From NCBI GenBank assembly GCA_032622095.1, contig CP136066.1, positions 94,137,319-94,201,318 of the forward strand: 64,000 bases of DNA. The letters run 5' to 3'. The translations under genes were made by a program, and so were the position numbers. The stretch is from Siphonodentalium dalli (Eukaryota > Mollusca > Scaphopoda > Gadilida > Siphonodentaliidae). Position 1 is the stretch's first letter, and every line of letters starts with the position of its first letter. Shown here one piece after another: positions 32,945-44,200 of the stretch. Below the pieces are notes generated by a model. It was not told the origin of the DNA. It was given only the letters and a program-made list of their open reading frames with translations, and did no database searches.

Positions 32945-33062
32945 TAGCGTTTTCTGAAAAATCAAAAAATATTTTCTAAACAAAATAAAGTAAAAAAAAA
33001 GAGCGTTTTCTGAAAAATCAAAAAATATTTTCTAAAAACAATAAAGTACAAAAAAAAAATCA
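32945..33062. repeat. ~58-bp tandem duplication
   Basis: GCGTTTTCTGAAAAATCAAA and AAATATTTTCTAAA...ATAAAGTA occur twice in a row. Confidence 0.9.
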
Positions 33063-33562
33063 AAAAACAATTTAGGGTAGGGGTTCAATCGGGAAACCTT
33101 AAACACATAGATTTTTATTTAGCTTGGTGATATTGGGAAAAAATAGTGGTCTAACTGTGATTTTTAAAACAGTTAAAAAAAAATTGGATTACCTGGCAGA
33201 TGTTAGAGGAAAGATATTGTTACAAAGCGACATGTGGATATTTAAAGTAAATTTTTGTCAAAGCATACTGTAGTATAAAAGTCTAAGAGGGGAAATAGTC
33301 CACACATCTCAAGCTATTGTAAAGGAATTTGATTTCCTAATGTTTTAATGTTGTGAATTATTTTTAAACCCATAATCAATAGTCAGTGAATGACTCCTCG
33401 ATTTTGTTAATATTGTCAAAGACGTTTACGTCTCATTAGCAGTCAAACAAGATAAGGACACCATAATGTCACAGCCTTCAAGTCACATTGAAAGAATTCT
33501 CCCCTTCATAAGGTGGGAGCAAGTATATTGACCCAAGTTTTTTCTTATAGTTCTAACACAAT
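33063..33562. other. Unassigned AT-rich stretch
   Basis: Nothing recognised. Confidence 0.4.
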
Positions 33563-33570
33563 AAGACAAA

Positions 33571-33977
33571 GAAGCCTGAGTTTAGTGTGCCTGTCATATG
33601 AAGAATGAGGTCCCCATAGGGTGAATTTAGTGATGCTATCCAATTCACCCTCTGGGGACCTCATTCTGCTTTAGGCCTCATCTTCTCTGGAAAGTTTCTT
33701 TATTATAAAAATTCACACAGATTCTATTTATTTTTTAGTTTAGATAACTATATCCCCAAATTTAATAATCAAAGTTTCCAATGGGTGTACATCACAATAT
33801 TCTCCATTTGGGAACTTCAATCTGAGTCCATGTCTCCCATAGCAGATGAGGCCATACAGAATGAGGTCCTCAGAGGGTGAATTTAGTTATGTTAGACCGC
33901 TATGTGGGATAGCATCACAAAATTCACCCTCTGGAGACCTCATTCTGTAAATGACAGGCACACTAAACTCAGACTTG
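33571..33977. mobile_element. F4 composite palindrome with 8-bp target duplication
   Basis: AAGACAAA (33563-33570) | GAAGCCTGAGTTTAGTGTGC ... CACTAAACTCAGACTTG | AAGACAAA (33978-33985). Hairpin 1 at 33600-33670, hairpin 2 at 33855-33950. Confidence 0.92.
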
Positions 33978-33985
33978 AAGACAAA

Positions 33986-34448
33986 ATAGAAGAAGGGTCA
34001 TCGCATGTCTTCCCTTGTAATTAGGCACATTCAACAAAGGCCTGTTTATTTCAATAAGCCATATAAAGAATAATGAGAAAGAAAAGGGAATGGAAACACA
34101 ACAGCCAAGGGTCACTAATACGGTGCTGGACATTTACACAGTGGGCTATTGTCACCACATTCATCCTCTGAGGATGGCGGAGTACGTGTTTCAAGATACA
34201 GTAATGCCCTAATTAATCAACTCCTTAACCACAGCAGAATTATGGGTAACTTTTCATCGAATTATGGTGCAGATATGTCTGGTATATAAAGGTTTGAATA
34301 ACAACGGGATGATGTTGCAAAAACAGTACCATTATTCATTTTTTCAATGTCTGGATAATTCACAGTGACGATGATCCTGGACCTAGAAAACACATGCTGT
34401 GATTGACAAATGTACACAATTCAAGACACAATAATCTTCACCCAATGG
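33986..34448. other. Mostly unassigned; F1 left fragment at 34199-34258
   Basis: TA | CAGTAATGCCCTAATTAATC ... GGGTAACTTTTCATCG is an F1 arm that stops after 60 nt. A short F4-like piece (CATTCATCCTCTGAGGA) lies near 34160. Confidence 0.7.
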
Positions 34449-34838
34449 TTAACCCTTTACCCAACAAACCGGCCAAAACAAGCTTCAACAGCCTAAAATA
34501 TCTTCGGTCTGTCTCAATAGAACCATACACATATGGATATCATTGGAACCGGCTCATTGACCACATTGTGATAGTTACAGTTATACCCTGTGCCAATGCA
34601 TTCTCTTATATATGCGAGTCGACCATAGGTCGCCTCGCATATATAAGAGAATGCATTGGCCTAAAAAAAATCTTTTTTTAACACTTTTTACCATTTTTTC
34701 TTACATTCTTTAACAATTTTATAATTTTTAATGTGTTAAGCCAATGCATTCTCTTATATATGCGAGGCGACCTATGGTCGACTCGCGTATATAAGAGAAT
34801 GCATTGGCACAGGGCCGTTCTGTTGGGTAAAGGGTTAA
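34449..34838. mobile_element. F2 element, TTAACCCTTTACCC termini
   Basis: TTAACCCTTTACCCAACAAA ... TGTTGGGTAAAGGGTTAA, 390 bp. Two cores (34590-34665 and 34741-34808) surround an A/T-rich spacer. The copy at 35933-36322 is almost identical, in reverse orientation. Confidence 0.95.
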
Positions 34839-34842
34839 CCCA

Positions 34843-35107
34843 AGGACCAGCCTAGATTTTTTAAATTGGGAGAAGTCACTTCTCCCTACTTGAATATTAG
34901 GGAGAAGTGGGCTGTTATCAGGGAGAAGTCATAATGGTTCAAGTTCAGTATACACCCCAACATCACCATTCTATGATACTCTAATGCATTATTGTTATTA
35001 TTATTATTATTATTATGCAATACAATAGGCCATTTATAAAACCATTATAATGTGAAAATACACTAATATAATCATAAAATACAGTTTAAATATATTGTTG
35101 GGACTGG
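34843..35107. repeat. F5 repeat, left part
   Basis: AGGACCAGCCTAGATTTTTT, TTGGGAGAAGTCACTTCTCC and AGGGAGAAGTGGGC, followed by a TTA microsatellite (34995-35017). F1 interrupts it at 35110. Confidence 0.75.
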
Positions 35108-35109
35108 TA

Positions 35110-35322
35110 CAGTAATGCCCTAAGTAATCGACTCCTTAAACACAGGAAAATTATGGGTAACTTTTCAGGATTTAGTCAGAAATATGGCTTGTTGCCATTC
35201 ATCGGAAAGCTCTCGGGGAGAGCTTTCCGATGAATGGCAACAAGCCATATTTCCGACTAAATCCTGAAAAATTACCCATAATTCTGCTGTAGTTATGGAG
35301 TCGATTAATTAGGGCATTACTG
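35110..35322. mobile_element. F1 foldback MITE, full length, with empty-site support
   Basis: ACTGGTA | CAGTAATGCCCTAAGTAATC ... GCATTACTG | TATATGAGAGA. The F5 copy at 3833-3848 reads ACTGGTATATGAGAGA with no insertion, which fixes the element at 213 bp and its target as TA. Confidence 0.97.
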
Positions 35323-35422
35323 TATATGAGAGAGGTCACTTCTCCCTGGGACAAAATTAGGGAGAAGTGACACAATTCAGGGAGAAGCCATCTCCCAAGT
35401 CCCCATCTAGGCTGGTCCCTGG
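35323..35422. repeat. F5 repeat, right part
   Basis: GGTCACTTCTCCCTGGGACA, AGGGAGAAGTGACACAATTC, CTAGGCTGGTCCCTG. Confidence 0.75.
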
Positions 35423-35932
35423 GTTAACATTACCTACATCTTCATGTGACCCTTATCCCCCGGACCTAATATATTACAGTTAATGCTACAATCCACAGTT
35501 GTGTAACATTTAAGCACTCTTTATATATAATAACCATCACAGAAGGATTCACCTACACCTACCTGTGACAAGGTTTCTGGACCTATGGTGCTACAGTCCA
35601 GGCCTGTATATCATCTGAGACCACTTAACCTCATACACACATGGCAAAGTGCTTGTAATTACTATCACAGCACCATTAATCTCCCAATTAGAAGAAGAAA
35701 TAATGCTTCATTCTATGATCAGTCAAGTTGCTAGCCACTAATCGCTTTAAGATGGAAATTTCACCACCATGCTCATTTTACTCACAAATGCTCCCTCAGT
35801 GTGGGCTGCAGTGAACATGTTTCAAAGGTCTTGTTCTTTAAATCATTATTACTTCTCTATTAGAACTGCACTCTGGATTCTGTGCAGACAACCTAGTATT
35901 AGCACTAGAAGAAATTTTTCATATAAAATCTT
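35423..35932. other. Unassigned stretch
   Basis: Nothing recognised. Confidence 0.4.
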
Positions 35933-36322
35933 TTAACCCTTTACCCAACAGAAGGGCCCTGTGCCAATGCATTCTCGTATATATGCGAGTCGACCATAGG
36001 TCGCCTCGCATATATAAGAGAATGCATTGGCTTAACACATTAAAAATTATAAAATTGTTAAAGAATGTAAGAAAAAATGGTAAAAAAAGATTTTTTTTAG
36101 GCCAATGCATTCTCTTATATATGCGAGGCGACCTATGGTCGACTCGCATATATAAGAGAATGCATTGGCACAGGGCATAACTGTAACTATCACAATGTGG
36201 TCAAGGAGCCGGTTCCAATGATATCCATATTTGTATGGTTTTATTGAGACAGACCGAAGATATTTTAGGCTGTTGAAGCTTTATTTGGCCGGTTTTGGCC
36301 GGTTTGTTGGGTAAAGGGTTAA
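35933..36322. mobile_element. F2 element, inverted near-identical copy of 34449-34838
   Basis: TTAACCCTTTACCCAACAGA ... TTTGTTGGGTAAAGGGTTAA. It differs from its partner by a small CCGGCC duplication and scattered substitutions, so both moved recently compared with the other F2 copies. Confidence 0.95.
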
Positions 36323-38220
36323 TAGGAGCTTAATTGTTACTAAAATTACAGTGTACTTGCTGTGCTCTATTGACAAATTAAAATGACGTTCCCCTCAACC
36401 ATGAAACTATAAAATAAAAGTATCATCACACATAGCAAAACAAGCCCTGTATGGGCTTAATAAACCTTGTAAGTCTGTTTTTTTTAATTCACAGATTCTA
36501 GGACGAGTTAAAATCGAACTTTAATACTCACAATATTTTTAAAACTAATTTTCCAGTCTCTAATTTCAAACTTTCATGAGGCATAAACTTTCCAGTTGTT
36601 GAAAAATTTCACCAAAGTTTGGGATCTCACCCCCAAACTCCCCTGTTTTGCCAGGTGTCTGTATTCTAGCCACCACCTAAATATATGTAAGCATAAATGA
36701 TGCCAGCCAATTATAATGTAAAGAGTAGAGAAGCTAACAACAGGGGGTTGTTCTTCACCATGCTCTGAATCCACCACTTGTTACTGAGTGAAAATGTTCA
36801 CAGTATAGATAAGCTAAACCGAGAAGATAAAAAAACTAAACTAAACTACAAACTTTTTCAAAGTCAAACACTTTGGAAGCATCATAAAGCAGGTTTTTAC
36901 ATTGACAGATGAAACGGCAGGAAGATTTTCCCATGCTCCCCAGTGTAACCTTGGCAAGGTTTCAACAGATTGCTCTCAGCTGATGAAAACAAGAGCAGAT
37001 AATTTTCCTGCAACCTGTGCAAATGGTGGTGGCAGCAAATATGATGTATCTGGTGAAGATTCCAAGAGCTTTAATTCCAAGACATGAGCCAACAGGGGAA
37101 CAAAAGGGTTGGGGGAGAGGGGAAACAGGACCACCTACCCCAATCGACCTGTGAGAACCCAACACAAATAAAGCACGAGATATATTATATATATGAAATG
37201 AGATATATTGCAGTCATGATACAATTATGGAACGGATTATAAATATATATTATTCTATGTGAATAACATAATATATATGGTAGTTGTAGGCCTACATGTA
37301 CATGAAAACGAAATAATATATAGGCTACTTGGTGTTAATATACAGATAGTTGTCTCGGTGTACAAAACGAGATACTGACCTCATCGCAATTGCTATCTGT
37401 ATCATAATATGCGCTCAGACTACATCGACAAAACAGGACTATTTTCACAGCGACAAGGTTTCTTATTGTTTCTCCTGTATGCAAGAGAAAAGGTGAAATT
37501 GATGACACTCTTAGAAACAAGGACAGATTATTCCTCAAACCTATCTTTTGAAGTCACCCGTCGACAAATATTAAACCAGAGGTGATAATGGAAGGGGTGA
37601 GAGAGAGAGAGAGAGGTGGCAGATGCACTCTTTCCGAAGCACTAATTTCTGAGTTCCCATTATGAATTTAAAATGGCTGGCTATAAATAATGCGCTGATA
37701 TAGATCCATAGTTATTATGGACAATATAGCACACGGCGTGCGCTTTTTCATCCGCCATAGTTACGGACGTCATAGCAGTTAAGAGATTAATTGTTTCACC
37801 AACATTAGAACCAAATCAAAAGGACCCTTCAACATTAATTGTAACATTACAGGTAGGGACAGTCACAAAGTTTGATAAGGCAATGAGATAACCTAGTTAA
37901 CATCTCGCTGAGCATCATTTTCTTATATAGTTCTTTACACAAGTAACTCGCTCAACCAAGGGAACCCTCCAAGAAACAAGACCATAATTATACCAATTCA
38001 AGTCATTGCTTGAATAGCGTGATTATCAGAGTAGTCTATCAAGAAATCACATCTGTGACAAATTTTTCGATTTTAGTGCAAGGAAATGGTGCATCAACAG
38101 CAAGGTGCGCACATCAGATAATAGAACTACACCAATACAAGTCTTTCATCAGAGCGCGAATATAATCGTATAATCATGACGATTACAGATAATGATCAAT
38201 ATCAAGGGTAGTTGGTGCAC
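36323..38220. other. Longest stretch without a recognised element
   Basis: I see only short chance frames (for example 36902-37087), a GA microsatellite near 37598 and AT-rich runs near 37180-37280. A host exon could be hidden here, but none is recognisable. Confidence 0.4.
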
Positions 38221-38452
38221 TTCAGATATGACCTTGACCTCGGGTGCGAAACAGGATGCAATCGTCACACACAGCACTTAACTATTGATTGATCTGTGAT
38301 GCATCTTTGTGCACTTTCGACGGGGTATGAAATTTAATGATTATTCTTTTAGAGGTTTGAATAATAAATGAAGTAAAACGTTTCCTGGAAGTAAGTCACA
38401 TGATGACCCTTTCTTTACCAAATGGATCCTCCCGAGTTATAAAAGTACACAT

Positions 38453-39639
38453 TCACGGTGGGGATTCACGTGGTTTTGAGTTGATGAGTATCACGCATTC
38501 AAAATGGCCAAGACGATCTCAAACGCGACCAGAAACTAGCAAAAAGGTAATAAACTAGGATAATGATATATATATATAGTATTTTGGCAGCTACGAGCAT
38601 ATGCTGTACTATTTTTCAAACAAGCTGATACCTCATATGTGTCCAAACTCACAGTTGTTTGCGCTAACATTATGACCAAAGTTGTCAGTCGAAGGATTAT
38701 CCTAGATGTATAGACTTGCGCACGGTGAACTTGTAGAATTTTTTTTTTTTAAATATACCTTATATACATACCACAGGGAGTGTCGCTATTCGGTACAGAA
38801 TAGCGTAGTATAGCCGTCACCGTTGGAATTTCTGACTCACTGCACCGATTATGGTCGGGTAAAAGGTATTGCTACTTCCAAAAGTGATAGAAACACTCCT
38901 TACAAAGTACAATGCTGTAGAATGCCGATATAAACTTGTTTTATACTTTCAAGTGGTAGAAATCTTTCTGCGTGAACAATTAACATGACTGATTCATTAA
39001 CGTGGGGAAAATACAACCCTCTTTCTGATTGGTCGATATCAACTGACGACTCACGTGGCTTTGTTTACGAAAACACGGTCAGAAAAAAAACATTATGTTT
39101 ATTAAATATCGACCAATGAGAAAGGGGTAGCTGTAAAGTTCATGTTAATGGTTCAATTCGAAGCAATTTGTTCACTTCAAAGTATACAAAAGTTGTTTTT
39201 GGACATTCCACTGCATTTGACACTGTAAGGTTTTCTTTCATTTTGGAAGAAGAAAAACAAGCGACAATGCCGTTTACGTGGCCATAATCGGTTCAGTGAG
39301 TCAGAAATACCACAAATTTAGGGAATCGGAAACCGAATGCTGTCTGGCCTTGTCTATATATATATATATTATGTAAACATTGTTTGCTAAAAAGTGCCTG
39401 TGACTTGATTATTCCACAAACCTCTGACTGGCAACTTTGGTCAGAATGTTATAGAAAACTACTGAGTATTTCCGAACAAATAAGGTATCAACTTGTTTAA
39501 AAAATAAACTAGCATATGGTCCGAACAGTCAAAATGCTATGTTTTGTGTCAGTTCCTCATATATTATGTTTTTGTTCGTTTGCACATTTTGAATGCCAGG
39601 TACTCACCAACCTCGAAACGACGTGATTCCTCACCGTGA
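38453..39639. mobile_element. 1.19-kb DNA element with CAT duplication, inside F3
   Basis: ACACAT | TCACGGTGGGGATTCACGTG ... CGTGATTCCTCACCGTGA | CATTGGAATGG. The uninterrupted F3 copy at 40545 reads ACACATTGGAATG, so CAT is duplicated. Subterminal arms (GACCAAAGTTGTCAGTCGAA / CTGGCAACTTTGGTC) match 5732-6075. An inner palindrome (GGAATTTCTGACTCACTG near 38824, CAGTGAGTCAGAAATACC near 39294) is probably a further nested piece. No transposase seen. Confidence 0.85.
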
Positions 39640-40184
39640 CATTGGAATGGACTTTTGGCAACCACAAGCGTGCAGTGGTGCTTATGCCTTAGGCGCAGGT
39701 GAATGACAACATCATATAATTTTTTCTATATTTTCTATAGCGATGAGCCAAATTCTGGTGGCGTGTACTCTTTTTTGTGAAATTGACAAGTGACTTCTGG
39801 TTAGCAACTGTCTGGAGAATGTTAAATTGTGGAATCGGCAGTGAACCAACGAGATGAAAATAGAATTGTCAACTTCCGAAGAACTCCCATTTAGGCATTT
39901 TAGTTTAATGTACACCAATTTCGTTAGTTAGCTTAATGAGAACCAGAGAAGATGTCATTACACGGTTCATGACGTCATTTAAGTCATTTTGGATTTGTGG
40001 GCCAGAATCCAGACAAGATTGCACAATCCATGACAATACTTGTCATTTCGTCTCCACGGGGGCCATGCATTGCATGCTGTTACATAAATTATTCTCAGCA
40101 TTATGTCGCTGATAAAAAGTTAATTCGATGCACAGCGTGTGAGGTTGCTCCAATACGTGTCACGTACGATTCATATTATTTTTG
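39640..40184. other. Unassigned part of the duplicated unit
   Basis: Only short chance frames; absent from the second copy of the duplication. Confidence 0.4.
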
Positions 40185-40340
40185 AGGAATGTTCCGGAAA
40201 ATATAAGCAGATGATAGACAGGGAAATAGATAATACAAATGCAGAAGGACTCCTATTGGTTCATGGTAAATGTTCAGATAATATGTTCAACAAACGAGCC
40301 ATGTTTGTTGAACTTATTATCTGAACATTTACTAAGGGAA
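40185..40340. repeat. F3 right part (first duplication copy)
   Basis: GGAATGTTCCGGAAAATATA, AAATGTTCAGATAATATGTT and CTTATTATCTGAACATTTAC around GAGCCATG. Confidence 0.8.
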
Positions 40341-40496
40341 ATGACCTTGACCGTAGGTGCAAAACAAGATGCAATCGTCACACACAGCACGTAAATATTG
40401 ATTGATCTGTGATGCATCTTTGTGCACTTTAATGATTTGTCTTTGTATAGGTTTGAATAATTTGAAGTAAAACGTCTCCTGGAAGTGTGTCGTATG

Positions 40497-40735
40497 ATAA
40501 CCCTTTGTTTACCAAATGGATTCTTCCACTGAGTTATGAAAGTACACATTGGAATGATTGTTGAGGAATGTTCTGGAAAATATAAGCAGATGATAGACAG
40601 GGAAATATGTTAATACAAATGCAGACGGACTACTTTTGTTTCATGGTAAAGGTTCAGATAATATGTTCAACAAACGACCATGATATCTCAACATTTACTA
40701 ATGGAACAACTAGTCACTGAGTATTTAGTGTGATT
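40497..40735. mobile_element. F3 MITE (second duplication copy)
   Basis: ATAACCCTTTGTTTACCAAA, GAGTTATGAAAGTACACATT, GTTCAGATAATATGTTCAAC, GTCACTGAGTATTTAGTG. Uninterrupted counterpart of the F3 split at 38402-40340. Confidence 0.8.
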
Positions 40736-40939
40736 AATCTTCGATTTGTTATCTTGGGTAATTATTTTTAACTATTGGAATTTGTGCATAGCTGCATGAC
40801 ACTGAAGACAATGCTATTTTTTCCATATTACATGCAAAGAGCTATCAGAGAAGATGGCAATTTCAAGACGGACAAAATGAGGACAGTAAAATTTATAGTG
40901 TTGGATGGTAAATGCATAGTGGTCAGCTTTGTTCCAGGG

Positions 40940-41187
40940 CAAGCCTGAGTATAGTGTGCCTGCCATTTGCAGAATGAGGTCCCCAGAGGGTGAATTTAGT
41001 ATCGCTATCCCGCAGTGGGCTAGAATGACTAAATTCACCCTTAGGCCTCATAGAAGATGAGGCAATGCAGAATGAGGTTCCCAGAGGGTGAATTTAGTGA
41101 TGCTAGCCCACTATGCAGGATAGCATCACTAAATTCACCCTCTGGGAACCTCATTCTGCAAATGACAGGCACACTAAACTCAGGCTT
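40940..41187. mobile_element. F4 composite, middle deleted
   Basis: CAAGCCTGAGTATAGTGTGC ... CACTAAACTCAGGCTT. Hairpin 1 is shortened and hairpin 2 (41068-41170) is nearly perfect. Confidence 0.9.
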
Positions 41188-41261
41188 ACTACAAATGAAG
41201 GAAAATAAATCAATAAATTATAGGTAATAAAAAACAGCTAGCCCAGAATGTGCAATTCTTC

Positions 41262-41520
41262 ATTATTTTGACATATACCTCAGCTCAATCCAACATGTTC
41301 ATTGTTATACATTAACATGAACCCCACCCCAATCCCACATTTTTTTTTACATATATCCCACCCCAATCCAACGTCGTTATTTTGACATAAATTCCACCCA
41401 ATCCCAGCATCTTCTTAATATTTTGACATATATCCCACCCAATACAACATTTTCTACCATGTTCTGTTATATCTCCGATTTATTATTTTGACATAAGACC
41501 CACCCCAATAAAATATTTCC
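41262..41520. repeat. Degenerate satellite, TTATTTTGACATATATCCCA units
   Basis: At least five units with CCCACCCCAATCCAACAT, irregularly spaced (~43-65 bp). Confidence 0.75.
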
Positions 41521-42570
41521 TTCTGGGGCCTTGGCAGAGATCATCATAAGATCATTTATAACATGTTTGTGGTGTCAAAGTGTGAACAGATTGCAGCCTT
41601 ATGACCAATTTAAAATAACAAGCAGCAATTATCTGGTGCAGACATCCATGCATCAATTGCAACTGTTGGCATTACGTACACGAAACTCGCACTACTTCCT
41701 GCATTGCACGCGTGTTTGTAATTGACAATCCCTGATGCGCAGACTTGTAATTTCTCTTCGGGACAAAGAGTTCACTAAGCCATCTGATGTTTGACGGAGT
41801 GTGTTAGGTGCGCACTTATTGCAAACACGATTTGTGCCTAAATGTAGCATAATGCACCGATAATTTATGGGTCAAATTGAATGGATTTGCGGCAGAAAAA
41901 AGTCATTGGGAAGAAATCTGTGTCAATCTATACACTTGCTGATTGATGCGTTGAGCTGCGATTCATTTTTGTGCATAAATTAACTTGTTTTTCAAGATTG
42001 TTTTTTATCCAGTTCATCAACAGTCATGCTAATGGCAGGAGCATGAGTCAATTTCTCGATGCCTGATGGTACCTAGAAAATTCCAAACTCCAGGCAGAGT
42101 TATCTCCCATATCGCTCTGCTGAGATACCACTGCCACTAGGACTCTTGGTAAGGATTTCTGACATGATCATATTAGTTCTTATGTTTTAGGATTAAAATT
42201 GTCTATGTCTGGCTCATGCAGTTCATATTGTTCTTATCAATACCGAAAGAATTACCATTATTGCAAACTTGTGGTGGTGAATAAATATAGTTCCGACGAT
42301 ACGTAAAAATAGATGTATCCATCTGCAAAGTACCCTCCTTGTGGCAGTGATCTATCGTAGTGATAACAGAAAGGGTGCTGCATGGAGTTTGAGAAAATTC
42401 ATCCCCACCAAACACCCCCCCCCCCCCCCACCCGCCATAGATTGTCAACATTTTTATCTATGGTTTTGAAGGAAAATAAATTTTATATAACCTGGTACTA
42501 TTTAAAGATGATTTGATTTACATAGACAATTTCATCCAATAATAAAAGTATAAGTTCACAAGACATACAT
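41521..42570. other. Unassigned; poly-C tract at 42415-42429
   Basis: Nothing recognised apart from a 15-bp C run. Confidence 0.45.
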
Positions 42571-42579
42571 GTAGTTACC

Positions 42580-43745
42580 TAGTCCAAGTCTTCTTGTACT
42601 AAAACCAGCTAAGATATTGGGATGGCGATGCTGGCGTTTAGTCCAAGCCCGCTTGCATACCAATCCTAACACATGAGTTACGCCCACGATCTGTGGCGGG
42701 AATTTGTGGTGTATTTTACTCGATTTACCTAGCAAATCAATACATGATGCTATATACATCGGAAAGGCTTACATCTAATGGTCATAATGGTGTATAATAA
42801 TCTAACTTTAATGTTAAATTACACATAGAATATTCCGGTTGATTGCCACAAACATCGATTTGTTTCTCTGTTTGTTTACGTTTTAACCGAAAGCCAAAGT
42901 GGTCCGAATAAGTTCGGCATAATCCGCTGTTTGTTCTGGGAATTCTACTTTCCGTTTCTATATATAGCGCGGGTTTTCCGAACAAAAATGGCGAAAACCG
43001 ATCACCCGAAAGTCCAGTTTTCTATGTGCTTTCAGAACAATTCCCGCACTAAAAACTTAATGACATAATGGAGGATCAGAACGGTAGTTTAGTTGACAAT
43101 TATCGCAAGCAACTTGTCAAAATTGGAGCAAATTAGATCTCTTGTGTCTGACTTGCCATGCGTGTGGTGTGCATTTTGACATCTGTGTTGATAAAATAAT
43201 CGGAGAACCGAATCACACAGTTTCGAAATATAGTTCTTCCGTTTTAGTGGGACTTTTCAAACTTAAGGTTCATTTATTTAGTGTATTACATTTATATCTC
43301 CAATGTTTAATTAATCTATTTATTATTTTATTTATTGACACACATAATTACGATTACAATGGAGAATTCATCGTAATTTGCGTTGTTGTCCAAAATCTAC
43401 GGAATATTTTCAACGGAAAATGCCGAACACAGTTCGCGAGGTCAACCGAGTTCGCATACTTTTAAAAAATTGTAAACATTGAGGTAAATGTCTCTTTTCG
43501 CATTAAATTACCGTTTTAAATTCACAACTGATGTGGGTTTCAGATAAAATAGCATGTCTTCTGCGGAAAATATCCGTTTATTGTCGCAATTGTGATATTT
43601 TATTTCATATAATTGTGGTTTTATTTGAGCGGGTCACTAACGCTTAAGCCGTGTCATAAGCGAGCATATAGGGCGGTCTTGGACTAAACGCCTGCATCGC
43701 CATCCCAATATCTTAGCTGGTTTTAGTACAAGAAGACTTGGACTA
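42580..43745. mobile_element. 1.17-kb MULE-like non-autonomous element, 9-bp duplication
   Basis: GTAGTTACC (42571-42579) | TAGTCCAAGTCTTCTTGTAC ... TACAAGAAGACTTGGACTA | GTAGTTACC (43746-43754). Terminal inverted repeats extend ~70-75 bp (through ATATTGGGATGGCGATGC and GGCGTTTAGTCCAAG) with very few differences. A 9-bp duplication with long terminal repeats is characteristic of the Mutator superfamily. Internal frames (for example 43142-43465) are not transposases. Confidence 0.9.
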
Positions 43746-43789
43746 GTAGTTACCCTGCTTTCATGTTATTCCAGTTACATCAATTTAGT

Positions 43790-44200
43790 GGATTACTCTA
43801 CAACATTCTACAATATTCTTACTTTATTCAGTTCGATATTCAAGTCTAAAATTTATTCCTAGTTCTAAACATGAATAAACTGGAACAAAGAGGAATTGTG
43901 AGAAAACAATTAAAAATCAGTGAGAATAAACAGGAATTTAGTTACTTTGCAGATTTTCAACAAATAAAACAGAATAACCTTGAATAATCTGGATTATTCT
44001 AAAATATTCCTACAATTGTAATATTCATGCTTATCCCAGTTTTCAAATATTCTACAATGTTCATGTTTATTCTATTCATATTTTATTCCAGTTTATTCAT
44101 GGTGCCACATACCATTCTAGAATATTTTTCTAGAATATTCAAGAATATTATTCCTGGAATAATTCTTGAATATTCTAGAATAATCCTGGTCAGGATAGCA
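43790..44200. repeat. AT-rich TATTCCAGTTTATTC / ATTCTAGAATA tract
   Basis: Many ATTCTACAATATTC, TTATTCCAGTTTATTC and ATTCTAGAATATT words, partly self-complementary (44120-44185). Confidence 0.6.

Larger units (their letters stand above)
38225..40735. repeat. ~2.1-kb tandem duplication
   Basis: GACCTTGACC...GATGCAATCGTCACACACAG, TTGATTGATCTGTGATGCAT, GAAGTAAAACGT and GAGTTATRAAAGTACACATT occur at 38229-38455 and again at 40345-40552. The first copy is interrupted by the 38453-39639 element; the second is not. Confidence 0.85.

Noticed and set aside
35919..36180. Frames encoding MRVDHRSPRIYKRMHW on both strands
   Set aside because: They are translations of the F2 hairpin core.
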